A stretch of 41,287 nucleotides of DNA from Pseudomonadales bacterium (GTDB lineage Bacteria > Pseudomonadota > Gammaproteobacteria > Pseudomonadales > Pseudohongiellaceae). Both the position numbers and the translations under genes were made by a program. The stretch covers positions 1 through 41,287 of the forward strand of contig JAJDYJ010000064.1 of NCBI GenBank assembly GCA_022822865.1. The letters are read 5' to 3'. The notes beneath the pieces are model-generated. The model worked only from the letters and a program-made list of their open reading frames with translations, was not told the DNA's origin and made no database searches. Positions 10,011 through 22,995 of this stretch are shown piece by piece. The stretch's first letter is position 1. Every line of letters begins with the position of its first letter.

Positions 10011-11420
10011 ATGAGTAACGATACGATCTGCGCCATCGCGACCGCGCCCGGCCGCGGCAGCATCGGCGTGTTGCGCGTATCGGGCGAGAATCTGGCCGGC
10101 ATGGCCAGGAGCCTGACCGGCGTCGAGCCGGAACCGCGCAGGGCGCTTTTCTGCGACTTTCGCGGCGAAGACGGCGCGATTCTCGACCGTGGCATCGCCC
10201 TGTTTTTCCCGGCGCCGAACTCCTTCACCGGCGAGGACGTACTCGAATTGCAAGGCCACGGCGGCCGCGTCGTGCTCGAATCGCTGCGCGAGCGCGTGCT
10301 TGCGCTTGGCGCGAGACAGGCCCGCCCCGGCGAGTTTTCCGAACGCGCGTTTCTCAACGGCAAGATCGATCTGGTCCAGGCCGAGGCCATCGCGGACCTG
10401 ATCGACGCCGATTCCCGGCAGGCGGCAAGATCCGCCCTGCGCACCCTGACTGGCGATTTTTCCCAAAGAATTCAATCCGTTACCGCCTTACTAACGCAAC
10501 AGCGCGTACTCGTCGAAAGCGCGATCGACTTCTCCGACAGCGACATCAAAGTGCTACAGACCGAGCAATTACGGCAAAGCCTCGCGGACTTGCTCGAACG
10601 ACTGGACGGGATTCGCGAACGAAGCCGTCAAGGCGCCTTGCTCAACCAGGGCATCAGCGTCGTACTCGCGGGCCTGCCCAACGCGGGCAAATCCAGCCTG
10701 ATGAACCGCCTTTCCGGGCAACAGACCGCCATCGTCACCGAAATCCCCGGCACCACCCGAGACCTGCTCTCCCAGCGCATCCTGCTAGACGATCTACCCC
10801 TGCAGCTAATCGACACCGCCGGCCTCCGCCGCAGCGGCGACGTGATCGAACGGGAAGGCGTCCGGCGCGCCAGGGAGGCCATCGAGAGCGCCGACGTCAT
10901 CCTGCTCGTGGTCGATGCCAGCCTTTTCCCCGACTGCGCCCAAGGCCTCGCCGCGAATGAGTTGCGCCATGCCCTCGAGCCTCTCGAGGACTTCCTGAAA
11001 GACCAGGAAGACCGGGCCGATCTGCTGCAGCGCACCTGCATCGTCCTGAACAAGATCGATCTGTTGCCCATAGCCCCGGCCGCGGAACAGGCCAACCTCG
11101 ACGATATCGATCATCCGGTGGTCCGCGTCAGCGCCAAAAACGGCTCGGGCATGGATTTGCTCACGGCGCACTTGAAGCAATTCGTCGCCTGGGAAGGCGG
11201 CGAAGACGCCTTCGTCGCCAGGGCGCGCCACCTCGAAGCGCTGGATGAAGCAAGGCGTCAATGCCGGGCTGCGTTGGACAAGTCAGCGGAACAGGCAGCC
11301 CTGGAGTTAATCGCCGAAGACCTGCGCCTCGCCCAAACAGCCCTAGGCCGCATCACCGGCGAAGTAACCAGCGACGACCTGCTCGGCGAAATCTTCAGCA
11401 AATTCTGCATCGGGAAATAG
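10011..11420 (+). CDS. mnmE: tRNA modification GTPase MnmE
   Basis: With MnmG it makes the 5-carboxymethylaminomethyl group on U34 of certain tRNAs. The N-terminal folate-binding domain opens with TICAIATAPGRGSIGVLRVSG. The inserted Ras-like G domain has GLPNAGKSSLMN (G1) near residue 225, TRDLLSQ, DTAGLR (G3) and NKID (G4). The protein ends CIGK, carrying the conserved C-terminal cysteine. Length of 469 aa is normal. It is 33 bp after yidC, and its 3' side carries hairpin repeat copy e rather than running directly into mnmG. Confidence 0.96.
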   Translation: MSNDTICAIATAPGRGSIGVLRVSGENLAGMARSLTGVEPEPRRALFCDFRGEDGAILDRGIALFFPAPNSFTGEDVLELQGHGGRVVLESLRERVLALGARQARPGEFSERAFLNGKIDLVQAEAIADLIDADSRQAARSALRTLTGDFSQRIQSVTALLTQQRVLVESAIDFSDSDIKVLQTEQLRQSLADLLERLDGIRERSRQGALLNQGISVVLAGLPNAGKSSLMNRLSGQQTAIVTEIPGTTRDLLSQRILLDDLPLQLIDTAGLRRSGDVIEREGVRRAREAIESADVILLVVDASLFPDCAQGLAANELRHALEPLEDFLKDQEDRADLLQRTCIVLNKIDLLPIAPAAEQANLDDIDHPVVRVSAKNGSGMDLLTAHLKQFVAWEGGEDAFVARARHLEALDEARRQCRAALDKSAEQAALELIAEDLRLAQTALGRITGEVTSDDLLGEIFSKFCIGK

Positions 11421-11498
11421 GCAAGCACGAGAGGCTTCGATCCGTCTCCACTTTCGGCTGTAGGTACCCCTTCGAGGTTGATGGCCCTGATCAGACCC

Positions 11499-11638
11499 GC
11501 ACAATGTAAGTCAGCGCCGGGTGGCGAGGGGTGCGGCGGGCGTGTGAGGCAAGGATGCCGAACGCGAAGCGTACAGGGATGTATTTACAGCGTCCGCCGC
11601 ACCCCTCGCCACCCGGCGCTGACGTATCGAAGCCACAG
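11499..11638 (+). repeat. Long-hairpin dispersed repeat, copy e
   Basis: Arms 11510-11539 and 11594-11623 are a perfect 30-bp inverted repeat. The left flank is GCACAATGTAAGTC, the loop has AGGGATGTATTTACAGCGTC, and the tail is TATCGAAGCCACAG. A scrap of another tail (GGCTTCGATCCGTC) lies at about 11432, so an older copy may have stood there. The element sits in the mnmE-mnmG spacer, 78 bp after mnmE. Confidence 0.92.
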
Positions 11639-11956
11639 TCCTGCAATTCGCGAATCCTGCTCAATTCCTGTTGATAACGCGGTTCATGTCCGGGAAAAGC
11701 TCTGGATCGATTTCGGCCCGGTTTCCGGCGGAAAAGTTTTCCCCGTTCGCTCCATGGCTTGCAACGAGGAAAACCCCATTTAGCGCACCGGGTTTTACAT
11801 CGCACAAGTCCTTGATCGGCGAAGGGAATATCCTGGTATCAACAGTACGGAAGGGTCTCTACTATTACTGCTACTGGATATATGTTCTTGCTATACATAT
11901 ATAGATAATTTCATAACAGTTATAATTCGCGGCTTGTTGAATTCGGGGTTGAAACC
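11639..11956. other. AT-rich region upstream of mnmG with promoter; alternative origin candidate
   Basis: This spacer lacks a convincing gene. It holds a DnaA-box-like TGTTGATAA at 11669-11677 and becomes strongly A/T-rich from about 11860 (TACTATTACTGC... TATACATATATAGATAATTT). A perfect TATAAT is present at 11921-11926, about 30 bp before the mnmG ATG, without a good -35 box. E. coli-type chromosomes carry oriC just upstream of mnmG, so this is a second origin candidate. With only one weak box, promoter function is more likely. Confidence 0.4.
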
Positions 11957-13864
11957 ATGCGTTACGGCGACAGTTTCGATGTGATCGTGATCGGCGGCGG
12001 ACACGCCGGGACCGAGGCCGCCCTGGCTTCGGCGCGGCGAGGCGCCCGTACGCTGCTGGTCACCCATAACATCGAAACCATCGGGCAGATGTCGTGCAAT
12101 CCGGCGGTCGGCGGCATCGGCAAAAGCCACCTTGTGCGGGAGATCGACGCCCTCGGCGGCGCCATGGCCCGCGCCGTGGACCGGGCCGGCATCCATTTCC
12201 GCGTGCTCAACGCAAGCAAGGGCGCCGCAGTCCGGGCGACCCGGGCCCAGGCCGACCGCGCGCTGTATCGCGCGGCAATCCGCCGCATCGTCGAGAATCA
12301 GCCCGGCCTGTCCCTGCTGCAGCAATCCGTCGACGATCTCGTCATGGAGGGCGACCGCGTCGCCGGCGTGGTCACCGGACTCGGCATCGAGATTCGCGCG
12401 CGGGCGGTGGTGCTGACCACGGGCACTTTTCTTGGCGGCCAGATCCACGTTGGGCTGGCGAACAGTTCGGGCGGGCGCGCGGGCGATCCACCGGCGCTTG
12501 CGCTTGCCCGGCGCCTGCGCGAACTGCCGTTCCGGGTCGACCGGCTGAAAACCGGCACGCCGCCGCGTCTGGACGCCAAGAGCCTGGATTTTTCCGTGAT
12601 GGAAGTGCAGGAAGGCGACGAACCCGCGCCGGTCATGTCTTTCCTTGGAAGCAGGTCCGAACATCCGCGCCAGGTGAATTGCCATATCACCGCCACCAGC
12701 GAGGAATGCCACGAGATCATCCGCGGCGCGCTGGACCGGTCGCCGATGTATACCGGCGTGATAGAAGGCGCGGGGCCGCGCTATTGCCCATCGATAGAAG
12801 ACAAGGTGATGCGTTTCGCGGACAAGGCCTCGCACCAGATCTTCGTCGAGCCCGAAGGCCTCGATGTCGCCGAAATCTATCCGAACGGCATTTCCACCAG
12901 CCTGCCTTTCGACGTCCAGGTGGAAATGGTGCGGCGCATCCGCGGATTCGGGAACGCCCATGTCACCAGGCCCGGCTACGCCATCGAATACGATTTCTTC
13001 GACCCGCGGGACCTGCGTTACTCGCTGGAAAGCAGGTTCGTTCCGGGACTCTATCTCGCCGGACAGATCAACGGGACCACCGGCTACGAAGAAGCCGCGG
13101 CCCAGGGCCTGCTCGCGGGACTCAATGCCGCCCGGGCGGTCGCCGGCGAGGAATACTGGTGCCCGCGGCGCGACCAGGCCTACATCGGCGTGCTGGTCGA
13201 CGATCTGATCAGGCTGGGCGCGAACGAACCCTATCGCATGTTCACCAGCCGGGCCGAATATCGCCTCAGCCTGCGCGAGGACAACGCCGACACGCGGCTG
13301 ACGCCGATCGGCCGCGAGTTGAATCTGGTCGACGATGCGCGCTGGCGATTCTTCAACGAAAAGCGGGAGCGGGTGGAAACCGAACTGCAACGTCTGCGCG
13401 AGGCCAGGATACGTCCCGGCAGCTATGCCGCCGGCCGCCTTGGCCGCGCGCTCGAGCGCCCGCTATCGCGCGAACAGAGCCTGGCGGAGCTGCTCGCGCG
13501 TCCGGAACTGAATTACGGAAAGCTCATGGATCTGGCAGACCCCGAAGGTCCGCGTGCAGCCGCATCGCCGCTCGAAGAGCAGGTCGCGGAGCAGATCGAA
13601 ATCCGGATCAAGTACCAGGGTTATATCGATCGGCAGCAGGACGAGATCGAACGGCTGCGCGAACAGGAAGATACCGCGCTTCCTGCGGATCTCGATTACG
13701 CGGGCATGTCCGGCCTGTCCAACGAACTCAGGCAGAAGCTGTCCGAGGCCCGGCCAGAAAACCTCGGCCGCGCCGCGCGCATCCCCGGAATGACGCCGGC
13801 GGCGCTTTCCCTCATCCTGGTGTATCTGAAAAAGCATCGGACCATTCGGCGCAAGGCCAGTTGA
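11957..13864 (+). CDS. mnmG: tRNA uridine 5-carboxymethylaminomethyl modification enzyme MnmG (GidA)
   Basis: FAD-dependent partner of MnmE in U34 modification. The N-terminal dinucleotide fold [21 protein letters not shown] is followed by [24 protein letters not shown], a family signature. Also visible are [19 protein letters not shown] and [22 protein letters not shown]. At 635 aa it matches the family (E. coli 629). The stop TGA overlaps the proposed rsmG start, as in a coupled operon. Confidence 0.97.
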   Translation: MRYGDSFDVIVIGGGHAGTEAALASARRGARTLLVTHNIETIGQMSCNPAVGGIGKSHLVREIDALGGAMARAVDRAGIHFRVLNASKGAAVRATRAQADRALYRAAIRRIVENQPGLSLLQQSVDDLVMEGDRVAGVVTGLGIEIRARAVVLTTGTFLGGQIHVGLANSSGGRAGDPPALALARRLRELPFRVDRLKTGTPPRLDAKSLDFSVMEVQEGDEPAPVMSFLGSRSEHPRQVNCHITATSEECHEIIRGALDRSPMYTGVIEGAGPRYCPSIEDKVMRFADKASHQIFVEPEGLDVAEIYPNGISTSLPFDVQVEMVRRIRGFGNAHVTRPGYAIEYDFFDPRDLRYSLESRFVPGLYLAGQINGTTGYEEAAAQGLLAGLNAARAVAGEEYWCPRRDQAYIGVLVDDLIRLGANEPYRMFTSRAEYRLSLREDNADTRLTPIGRELNLVDDARWRFFNEKRERVETELQRLREARIRPGSYAAGRLGRALERPLSREQSLAELLARPELNYGKLMDLADPEGPRAAASPLEEQVAEQIEIRIKYQGYIDRQQDEIERLREQEDTALPADLDYAGMSGLSNELRQKLSEARPENLGRAARIPGMTPAALSLILVYLKKHRTIRRKAS

Positions 13865-14511
13865 GCGGGAAGTCCGGCGGCGCGAAGACCGAAGCGGGCC
13901 TGCGCGGCAGACTGCTGGCGGGCGCGAAAGCCATGAACGTTCCCCTGACCGAAGCCGGCGCCGGCAAGTTGCTCGACTACTTGCGGCTGCTGGACAAGTG
14001 GAACAGGCGCTTCAATCTTTCCGGCGTCTCCGGCATCGGCGAGATGCTGGACCGACACGTGCTCGACAGTCTTTCGGTCGCGTCCCTGATGAGCGGCGAA
14101 ACCATAGTCGACGCCGGCAGCGGCGCGGGCCTGCCGGGGATTCCCCTGGCGGTGCTGTTTCCCGGCAAGCATTTCGTGCTGGTCGACAGCAACGGCAAGA
14201 AGACGCGTTTCCTGCTCCAGGCAAAACTGGAACTGGGCCTGGATAACGTCCGCGTCGAGCATTGCCGTATCGAGGATTACAACGGCCCGGCGGACCTCGT
14301 GGTTTGCCGGGCGCTGGCCACACTTGCGGACTGCGCCGCGAAAACGCAGCATATGCTCTCCCGGGGCGCTATGCTTCTGGCGATGAAGGGGCGTCATCCC
14401 GGCGCGGAACTGGCGCGGCTGCCGGACGCCTTCAGCGTGGAATTCATGGAGCGCGTACACGTGCCGGGCGCGTCGAACCGCCATGTGGCGGGGATAAGAA
14501 GCAGCGTTTGA
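13861..14511 (+). CDS. rsmG: 16S rRNA (guanine-527 N7) methyltransferase RsmG (GidB)
   Basis: SAM-dependent enzyme that methylates G527 of 16S rRNA. Core motifs are [22 protein letters not shown], the SAM loop [16 protein letters not shown], and [11 protein letters not shown]. An ATG at 13933 would give only 192 aa and clip the N-terminal helix. The TTG at 13861, overlapping the mnmG stop as TTGA, gives 216 aa and restores the expected 35-45 residues before LDKWN, so it is preferred. The same TTGA overlap occurs at rpmH-rnpA. parA follows after 16 bp. Confidence 0.9.
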   Translation: MSGKSGGAKTEAGLRGRLLAGAKAMNVPLTEAGAGKLLDYLRLLDKWNRRFNLSGVSGIGEMLDRHVLDSLSVASLMSGETIVDAGSGAGLPGIPLAVLFPGKHFVLVDSNGKKTRFLLQAKLELGLDNVRVEHCRIEDYNGPADLVVCRALATLADCAAKTQHMLSRGAMLLAMKGRHPGAELARLPDAFSVEFMERVHVPGASNRHVAGIRSSV

Positions 14512-14527
14512 AAGGAAAATACTTGCA

Positions 14528-15313
14528 ATGGGCGCCATCCTGGCCATAGCCAACCAGAAAGGCGGCGTGGGAAAGACCACCACCGCGGTCAATCTCGCGG
14601 CCTCGCTGCGCGCCACGCGCAATTCGGTGCTGCTGATCGACGTCGATTCCCAGGGCAACGCCACCATGGGTTGCGGCGTGGCGAAGAACGAACTGGAGAA
14701 CACCGTTTGCGAATTGCTGATGGGCGACGCCACTTTCGATCAGGCGCTGGTGAAGGAGGTGAGCGACGGCTTCGACCTGTTGCCGGCCAACGGCGACCTG
14801 GTCGCCGCCGAGGTCTGGCTGATGGAAAACGGCCGTCTCGACGGCCGCCTGCGGGAAGCGCTGGCGCCGGTGCGGGAGAATTACGATTTCATCGTCATCG
14901 ATTGCCCGCCGTCGCTGAACATCCTGACGATCAACGCCCTGACCGCGGCCGACGGTCTGGTGATACCCCTGCAGTGCGAGTACTATCCGCTGGAAGGCCT
15001 GTCCGCGCTGGTGGAGACCGTGGAGGCGATCAGGTCGAGGTCGAATCCGAACCTGAAAATCGAAGGCATCGTGCGCACCATGTACGATTCCCGCAACAAG
15101 CTGACCGCCGAAGTGAATGCGCAACTGTTCCGGTTCTTCGGTGACGCGGTATACCGGACCGTGGTTCCGCGAAACGTCAAGCTGGCCGAGGCGCCGAGTT
15201 TCGGCAAGGCCGCGCTCAGTTACGAGCGTCGCTCGAAGGGCGCGATAGCCTATCTGGCGCTGGCCGGAGAGATATTGCGCCGGCGCGACCGGGCCGCGGT
15301 CGACGCCGCTTAG
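14528..15313 (+). CDS. parA: Chromosome partitioning ATPase ParA (Soj)
   Basis: Deviant Walker ATPase that, with ParB bound to parS, segregates the origin region. The start is MGAILAIANQKGGVGKTTTAVNLAA, with the deviant Walker A motif KGGVGKTT. VLLIDVDSQGNAT and YDFIVIDCPPSLNILTINAL follow. Length of 261 aa is typical of chromosomal ParA without an N-terminal DNA-binding domain. It pairs with parB 20 bp downstream and with the two parS sites in recF. Confidence 0.96.
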   Translation: MGAILAIANQKGGVGKTTTAVNLAASLRATRNSVLLIDVDSQGNATMGCGVAKNELENTVCELLMGDATFDQALVKEVSDGFDLLPANGDLVAAEVWLMENGRLDGRLREALAPVRENYDFIVIDCPPSLNILTINALTAADGLVIPLQCEYYPLEGLSALVETVEAIRSRSNPNLKIEGIVRTMYDSRNKLTAEVNAQLFRFFGDAVYRTVVPRNVKLAEAPSFGKAALSYERRSKGAIAYLALAGEILRRRDRAAVDAA

Positions 15314-15333
15314 AACAGAAGGCAGAGAAGAAA

Positions 15334-16212
15334 ATGTCGAGGAAACTGGGCAAGGGGCTGGAAGCGCTGCTGGGAAGCCGCGACAGGGAATCCATGTCGG
15401 CGCTGATGGAAGACGGGCCGGCCGCGCCGGCGCAGGAAGGAGAACTTCGCGAAATCCCCATTGATCTGATCCGGCCGGGCAAATTCCAGCCGCGGCAGGA
15501 CATGCGGGCGCAGGCCCTGGAAGAACTCGCGCAATCGATTCATCAACAAGGGGTAATGCAACCGGTCGTCGTGCGCGAAATCGGCCAGGGCCGCTTTGAA
15601 CTGATCGCCGGCGAACGGCGCTGGCGCGCGTGCCAGCTCAGCGGACTGAAATCCGTTCCCGCCCTGGTCAAATCGGCCTCGGACCGGGACGTCGTCAGCA
15701 TGTCCCTGATCGAAAACATCCAGCGCGAAGACCTCAACCCCATCGAGCAGGCCGCGGCCTTGCAGCTCCTGCAGGAAGAGTTCGGCTACACCCAGCAGGA
15801 AGTCGCGAAAGAAGTGGGCAAGTCCCGCGAATCCGTCGCCAACCTGCTGCGCCTGCTCGGCCTCGAGCCCGAAGTGCGCGCAATGCTCGAAAAAGGCGAA
15901 CTCGAAATGGGCCACGCCCGCGCATTGCTCGGCGCCCCCGGCCCCGACCAGCCTAAACTCGCCCGCCAGGTCGCCCGCAAACAACTGTCCGTCCGCCAGA
16001 CCGAAGACCTCGTCCGCCGCTGCCAGGCCAAAACCGACCCCACCCCGACCACCCGCGAACGAGACCCCGACCTCCTCCGCCTCGAAGAATCCCTCTCCGA
16101 AAAACTGGGCTCCAGAGTAGCCATCCAGCACACCGCCAAAGGCAAAGGCAAACTCGTAATCAACTACAACACAGTAGCCGAACTCGAAGGCATTCTCTCT
16201 CACATCAAGTAG
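15334..16212 (+). CDS. parB: Chromosome partitioning protein ParB (Spo0J)
   Basis: parS-binding CTP-dependent clamp. MSRKLGKGLEALLGSR is the usual N-terminal box that contacts ParA. The ParB/Srx CTPase region shows IRPGKFQPR, and the GERRWRA box lies near residue 92. SLIENIQREDLNPIEQA precedes a helix-turn-helix (QQEVAKEVGKSRESVANLLRLL) that reads parS. The C-terminal part is the dimerisation domain. It is 292 aa, last gene of the mnmG-rsmG-parA-parB run, and is followed by hairpin repeat copy f. Confidence 0.96.
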   Translation: MSRKLGKGLEALLGSRDRESMSALMEDGPAAPAQEGELREIPIDLIRPGKFQPRQDMRAQALEELAQSIHQQGVMQPVVVREIGQGRFELIAGERRWRACQLSGLKSVPALVKSASDRDVVSMSLIENIQREDLNPIEQAAALQLLQEEFGYTQQEVAKEVGKSRESVANLLRLLGLEPEVRAMLEKGELEMGHARALLGAPGPDQPKLARQVARKQLSVRQTEDLVRRCQAKTDPTPTTRERDPDLLRLEESLSEKLGSRVAIQHTAKGKGKLVINYNTVAELEGILSHIK

Positions 16213-16233
16213 GTTTGTAACTTGGGCGGGGCT

Positions 16234-16372
16234 CGCACAGCGTGAGTCGCCGCCGGGCGGTGGAGGGTGCGGCGGGCGTGCGAGGCAGGATGCCGAGCCC
16301 GGAGCCTACAGGGACGTATTTACGGCGTCCGCCGCACCCTCCACCGCCCGGCGGCGACGGATCGAAGCCTCA
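16234..16372 (+). repeat. Long-hairpin dispersed repeat, copy f
   Basis: Arms 16246-16275 and 16329-16358 form a perfect 30-bp inverted repeat. The flank is CGCACAGCGTGAGTCGCC, the loop contains AGGGACGTATTTACGGCGTC, and the tail is GGATCGAAGCCTC. It lies 22 bp after the parB stop and 35 bp before the promoter of the ATP synthase operon, where a strong hairpin could insulate the two units. Confidence 0.92.
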
Positions 16373-16407
16373 ATGTTTGATGTATTGCGGATCGCCACCG
16401 CAGCTTG

Positions 16408-16436
16408 TTGATAAGCAATAGCAATCTCCCTATAAT
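16408..16436 (+). promoter_or_regulatory. Sigma70 promoter of the ATP synthase operon
   Basis: TTGATA at 16408-16413 and a perfect TATAAT at 16431-16436 with 17-bp spacing. The predicted start is about 35 bp upstream of the GTG of atpI. This is the best promoter match in the window, as suits a highly expressed operon. Confidence 0.82.
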
Positions 16437-16475
16437 GCGCCTGCCCTGGCGGTAGCCACCCGATAGTGTCTTTTC

Positions 16476-17734
<1,259 letters not shown>

Positions 17735-17749
17735 GTTCGTCAAGACTGA

Positions 17750-18037
<288 letters not shown>

Positions 18038-18064
18038 TAACAGTCCAGCCCGCAGGAGTCTGAA

Positions 18065-18535
18065 GTGGACATAAACCTGACCATCATTGGACAGTCGGTC
18101 GCTTTCGCGATCTTTGTCTGGTTCTGCCATCGATATGTCTGGCCCCTGTTCGCCAACGTGCTCGAAGAGCGCAAGCGGACCATCGCCGACGGACTCGAGG
18201 CGGCCGCCCAGGCGGAACGGAAGCTCGAAACCGCGAGCCGCGAGTCCGCCCAGCAACTGGACGAGGCAAAATCGTCCGCCGCCGGCATCATCGACCAGGC
18301 GAACCGGCGCGCGAACCAGATCGTCGACGAAGCCAAGCAGCAGGCGCAGGTCGAGGCCGAGCGCATCATGACCGCGGCCCAGGCCGAGATCGAGCAGGAA
18401 GCGAATCGCGCCAGGGAGGAATTGCGCGCCCAGGTCTCGGTAATCGCCATCGCTGGCGCCGAGAAGATTCTCGGCCGCGAGGTGGACCAGGCGGCCAACG
18501 AGGAAATGCTCTCGCAACTGGCGGCGGAGCTATGA
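18065..18535 (+). CDS. atpF: ATP synthase F0 subunit b
   Basis: Peripheral stalk subunit. One N-terminal membrane helix ([24 protein letters not shown]) is followed by a long charged coiled coil rich in Ala, Glu, Gln and Arg, ending EILGREVD...MLSQLAAEL. The start codon is GTG at 18065 with AGGAG seven bases upstream. 156 aa, the same as E. coli. Confidence 0.95.
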   Translation: MDINLTIIGQSVAFAIFVWFCHRYVWPLFANVLEERKRTIADGLEAAAQAERKLETASRESAQQLDEAKSSAAGIIDQANRRANQIVDEAKQQAQVEAERIMTAAQAEIEQEANRAREELRAQVSVIAIAGAEKILGREVDQAANEEMLSQLAAEL

Positions 18536-18544
18536 GGCGGAACC

Positions 18545-19081
18545 ATGGCTGATCCCGTAACCCTGGCCCGGCCCTACGCGAAGGCGGCGTTCGAAACCGC
18601 CCTCGAGGCGGAAGCGCTGGGCGAATGGTCGCGCATGCTCGGCGTGGCGGCGGCGGTTGCCGGGCAGCCGGCCGTGCATGCGGCGCTGACCGACCCCGGC
18701 CGCTCCTGGCAGCAGGCCGCGTCCGTGTTTCACGGTCTTTGCGATGGGGAATTGAACGGGCAGGCCGGCAATCTCGTCAGCCTGCTCGCGGAAAACAAGC
18801 GGCTGCTGTTGCTGCCGCAGATCAGCATTCTGTTCGACGAACTCAAGGCGAACCAGGAAAGATCGGTGGACGTGGAATTCATTACCGCCTATCCGGTAAG
18901 CGAAGGCGCGGCGAACGACCTGGAGCGCGCATTGAAAGCGCGTCTGCAACGCGATATCAGGCTCAGCGCCAGCGTGGACCCGGCATTGATCGGGGGCGCC
19001 GTGATCCGGGCCGGCGACCAGGTCATTGACAGTTCCATCCGGGGCAAGCTGGCCAAACTGGCCGAAAACATGAACGCGTGA
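18545..19081 (+). CDS. atpH: ATP synthase F1 subunit delta
   Basis: Connects the peripheral stalk to the top of F1. 178 aa, starting with the typical [15 protein letters not shown] and ending [26 protein letters not shown], the family's C-terminal signature. Spaced 9 bp after atpF. Confidence 0.95.
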   Translation: MADPVTLARPYAKAAFETALEAEALGEWSRMLGVAAAVAGQPAVHAALTDPGRSWQQAASVFHGLCDGELNGQAGNLVSLLAENKRLLLLPQISILFDELKANQERSVDVEFITAYPVSEGAANDLERALKARLQRDIRLSASVDPALIGGAVIRAGDQVIDSSIRGKLAKLAENMNA

Positions 19082-19106
19082 ACGCTCAAGTAATCAGGAA
19101 ACGAAC

Positions 19107-20651
19107 ATGCAACAACTGAATCCCGCGGAAATCAGTGAAATCATCAAGCAGCGGATCGAAAGCCTCGATACCGCGGTGCAGGCCCGCAACGAGGGCACCA
19201 TCGTCAGCGTACTCGACGGCATTATCCGCATTCACGGTCTGACCGAGGTCATGTACGGCGAGATGATCGAGTTCGACGGCGGCATTTACGGCATCGCGCT
19301 CAATCTCGAACGCGACTCCGTCGGCGCCGTGGTGCTCGGCGACTACCTGGAACTCAAGGAAGGCCAGAGCTGCCGCTGCACCGGCCGCATTCTCGAAGTG
19401 CCGGTGGGCCCCGAGCTCGAAGGCCGCGTGGTCGACGCCCTCGGCCGGCCGGTGGACGGCAAGGGCCCGGTCGGCGCCGCCATGACCGACGCCATCGAAA
19501 AGGTCGCGCCGGGCGTAATCGCGCGGCAGTCGGTAGGGCAGCCGGTGCAGACCGGCCTCAAGTCCATCGACTCCATGACTCCCATCGGCCGCGGCCAGCG
19601 GGAACTCATCATCGGCGACCGCGAAGTCGGCAAGACCGCGGTCGCCATCGACACCATCATCAACCAGAAGGGCAAGGACCTGAAATGCATCTACGTCGCG
19701 ATCGGACAGAAGGCCTCGTCCATCGCCAACGTGGTGCACAAGCTGGAAGAACACGGCGCGATGGAATACACCACCGTCGTCTCCGCCAGCGCGTCCGACC
19801 CGGCGGCGATGCAATACATCGCCCCCTATTCCGGCTGCACCATGGGCGAGTACTACCGCGACCGCGGCCAGGACGCCCTGATCATTTATGACGACCTGAC
19901 CAAGCAGGCATGGGCGTACCGGCAGATTTCCCTGTTGCTGCGCAGGCCGCCGGGCCGCGAAGCCTATCCCGGAGACGTGTTCTACCTGCACTCGCGCCTG
20001 CTCGAGCGGGCCGCGCGGGTAAACCCGGATTACGTGGAAAAATTCACCGGCGGCGAAGTGACCGGAACCACGGGTTCCCTGACCGCGCTGCCGATCATCG
20101 AAACCCAGGCCGGCGACATTTCCGCTTTCGTTCCCACCAATGTGATCTCGATTACCGACGGCCAGATCTTTCTCGAAACCGACCTGTTCAACTCGGGCAT
20201 CCGCCCGGCGATGAACCCGGGCATTTCGGTCTCGCGGGTGGGCGGCGCGGCCCAGACGAAGATTATCAAGAAGCTCGGCGGCGGCATCCGCATCTCCCTC
20301 GCGCAATATCGCGAGCTGGCGGCCTTCGCGGCCTTCGCCTCGGACCTCGACGACGACACCCGCGCGCGCCTCGAACACGGCCAGCGCGTCACCGAACTGA
20401 TGAAACAGAAGCAGTACTCGCCGCTGTCGATAGCGGAAATGGGCATTTCCCTGTTTGCCGCCAACGAGGGCTTCCTGAAGGACATTCCGTTGAACAAGGT
20501 GCTCGATTTCGAAAGCGCCCTGTTGTCCTGGATGAACAGCGAACACGAGGAACTGCTCGCCCACATCAACGCCACCGGCGACTACGACGACGAAATCGAA
20601 GGCAAGTTCAAGGCGGCGATCGAGCAGTTCAAGGCCACCCAGACCTGGTAG
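19107..20651 (+). CDS. atpA: ATP synthase F1 subunit alpha
   Basis: Non-catalytic nucleotide-binding subunit of F1. Walker A is [14 protein letters not shown] near residue 170. [15 protein letters not shown] (here [15 protein letters not shown]), [29 protein letters not shown] and [18 protein letters not shown] are all family landmarks. 514 aa, one more than E. coli. Confidence 0.97.
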   Translation: MQQLNPAEISEIIKQRIESLDTAVQARNEGTIVSVLDGIIRIHGLTEVMYGEMIEFDGGIYGIALNLERDSVGAVVLGDYLELKEGQSCRCTGRILEVPVGPELEGRVVDALGRPVDGKGPVGAAMTDAIEKVAPGVIARQSVGQPVQTGLKSIDSMTPIGRGQRELIIGDREVGKTAVAIDTIINQKGKDLKCIYVAIGQKASSIANVVHKLEEHGAMEYTTVVSASASDPAAMQYIAPYSGCTMGEYYRDRGQDALIIYDDLTKQAWAYRQISLLLRRPPGREAYPGDVFYLHSRLLERAARVNPDYVEKFTGGEVTGTTGSLTALPIIETQAGDISAFVPTNVISITDGQIFLETDLFNSGIRPAMNPGISVSRVGGAAQTKIIKKLGGGIRISLAQYRELAAFAAFASDLDDDTRARLEHGQRVTELMKQKQYSPLSIAEMGISLFAANEGFLKDIPLNKVLDFESALLSWMNSEHEELLAHINATGDYDDEIEGKFKAAIEQFKATQTW

Positions 20652-20689
20652 GCGGCGGCCAGGGCAACCGGAAAGAGGCGAGTCAAGCG

Positions 20690-21550
20690 ATGGCGCGAGG
20701 CAAGGAAATACGCAACAAGATCTCGAGCATCAGGAACACGCAAAAGATCACCAAGGCGATGGAAATGGTTTCCGCGAGCAAGATGCGGAAGGCCCAGGAA
20801 CGCATGCGCCTCGGCAAGCCCTACGCCCGGCACATCCGCGAGATGATCGGCCATATCGCCACCTCGTCCTCGGAGTATCGCCACGGCTATTTCGAAAACC
20901 GCGAAGTGAAGCGGGTGGCCTACATCGTCGTGTCCACCGACCGCGGCCTCTGCGGCGGCCTGAACATCAACGCGTTCAAGACGACCGTCGCCTCGATGCG
21001 GGAATGGCACGAACAGAACGTCGAGATCGATGTCTGCACCATCGGCGCACGGGCGGCGACGTTCTTCAACAAGTACGGCGGCAACGTGGTCGCCGCGGTG
21101 CGCCAGCTCGGCGACCAGCCGGAAGTGGCCGACGTCATCGGCGCGGTCAGGGTGGTGCTCGACAAGTTCGACAAGGGCGAGATCGACAAGCTGTTCATCA
21201 TCGGCAACGAATTCGTCAATACCATGATCCACCGGCCCAATGTGGCGCAATTGCTGCCGCTGCTGCCGGCCGAAGACGAGTATCTCAAGCATCATTGGGA
21301 TTATCTCTACGAGCCCGACGCCCAGGAACTGCTCGACGGCCTGCTGCTGCGCTACATCGAGTCCCAGGTGTACCAGTCGGTCGTGGAAAATATCGCCTGC
21401 GAGCAGGCGGCGCGCATGATTGCCATGAAGAACGCCTCGGAAAACGCGGGCGATCTCATGGACGAACTGGAACTGGCGTACAACAAGGAACGCCAGGCAG
21501 CCATTACCCAGGAGTTGTCCGAAATCGCCGCCGGCGCGGCGGCGGTATGA
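20690..21550 (+). CDS. atpG: ATP synthase F1 subunit gamma
   Basis: Central rotor shaft. 286 aa, starting [20 protein letters not shown], with [16 protein letters not shown] in the N-terminal coiled coil, [16 protein letters not shown] in the Rossmann part, and the C-terminal helix ending in [19 protein letters not shown]. The start was chosen at the ATG following GAGGCGAG. A longer open frame upstream runs through atpA and is not coding. Confidence 0.96.
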   Translation: MARGKEIRNKISSIRNTQKITKAMEMVSASKMRKAQERMRLGKPYARHIREMIGHIATSSSEYRHGYFENREVKRVAYIVVSTDRGLCGGLNINAFKTTVASMREWHEQNVEIDVCTIGARAATFFNKYGGNVVAAVRQLGDQPEVADVIGAVRVVLDKFDKGEIDKLFIIGNEFVNTMIHRPNVAQLLPLLPAEDEYLKHHWDYLYEPDAQELLDGLLLRYIESQVYQSVVENIACEQAARMIAMKNASENAGDLMDELELAYNKERQAAITQELSEIAAGAAAV

Positions 21551-21591
21551 GACGCCTGAACCAGAAAAGATTTTGACTAAGGGTTAAGTAA

Positions 21592-22994
<1,403 letters not shown>

Positions 22995-22995
<1 letters not shown>

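Noticed and set aside
12094..13860. Very long second-frame readings opposite or beside mnmG, atpA (19086-20564 minus) and atpD (21577-22914 minus)
   Set aside because: Typical shadow frames of GC-rich genes: they overlap genes with clear motifs and have skewed Arg, Gly, Ala, His composition.
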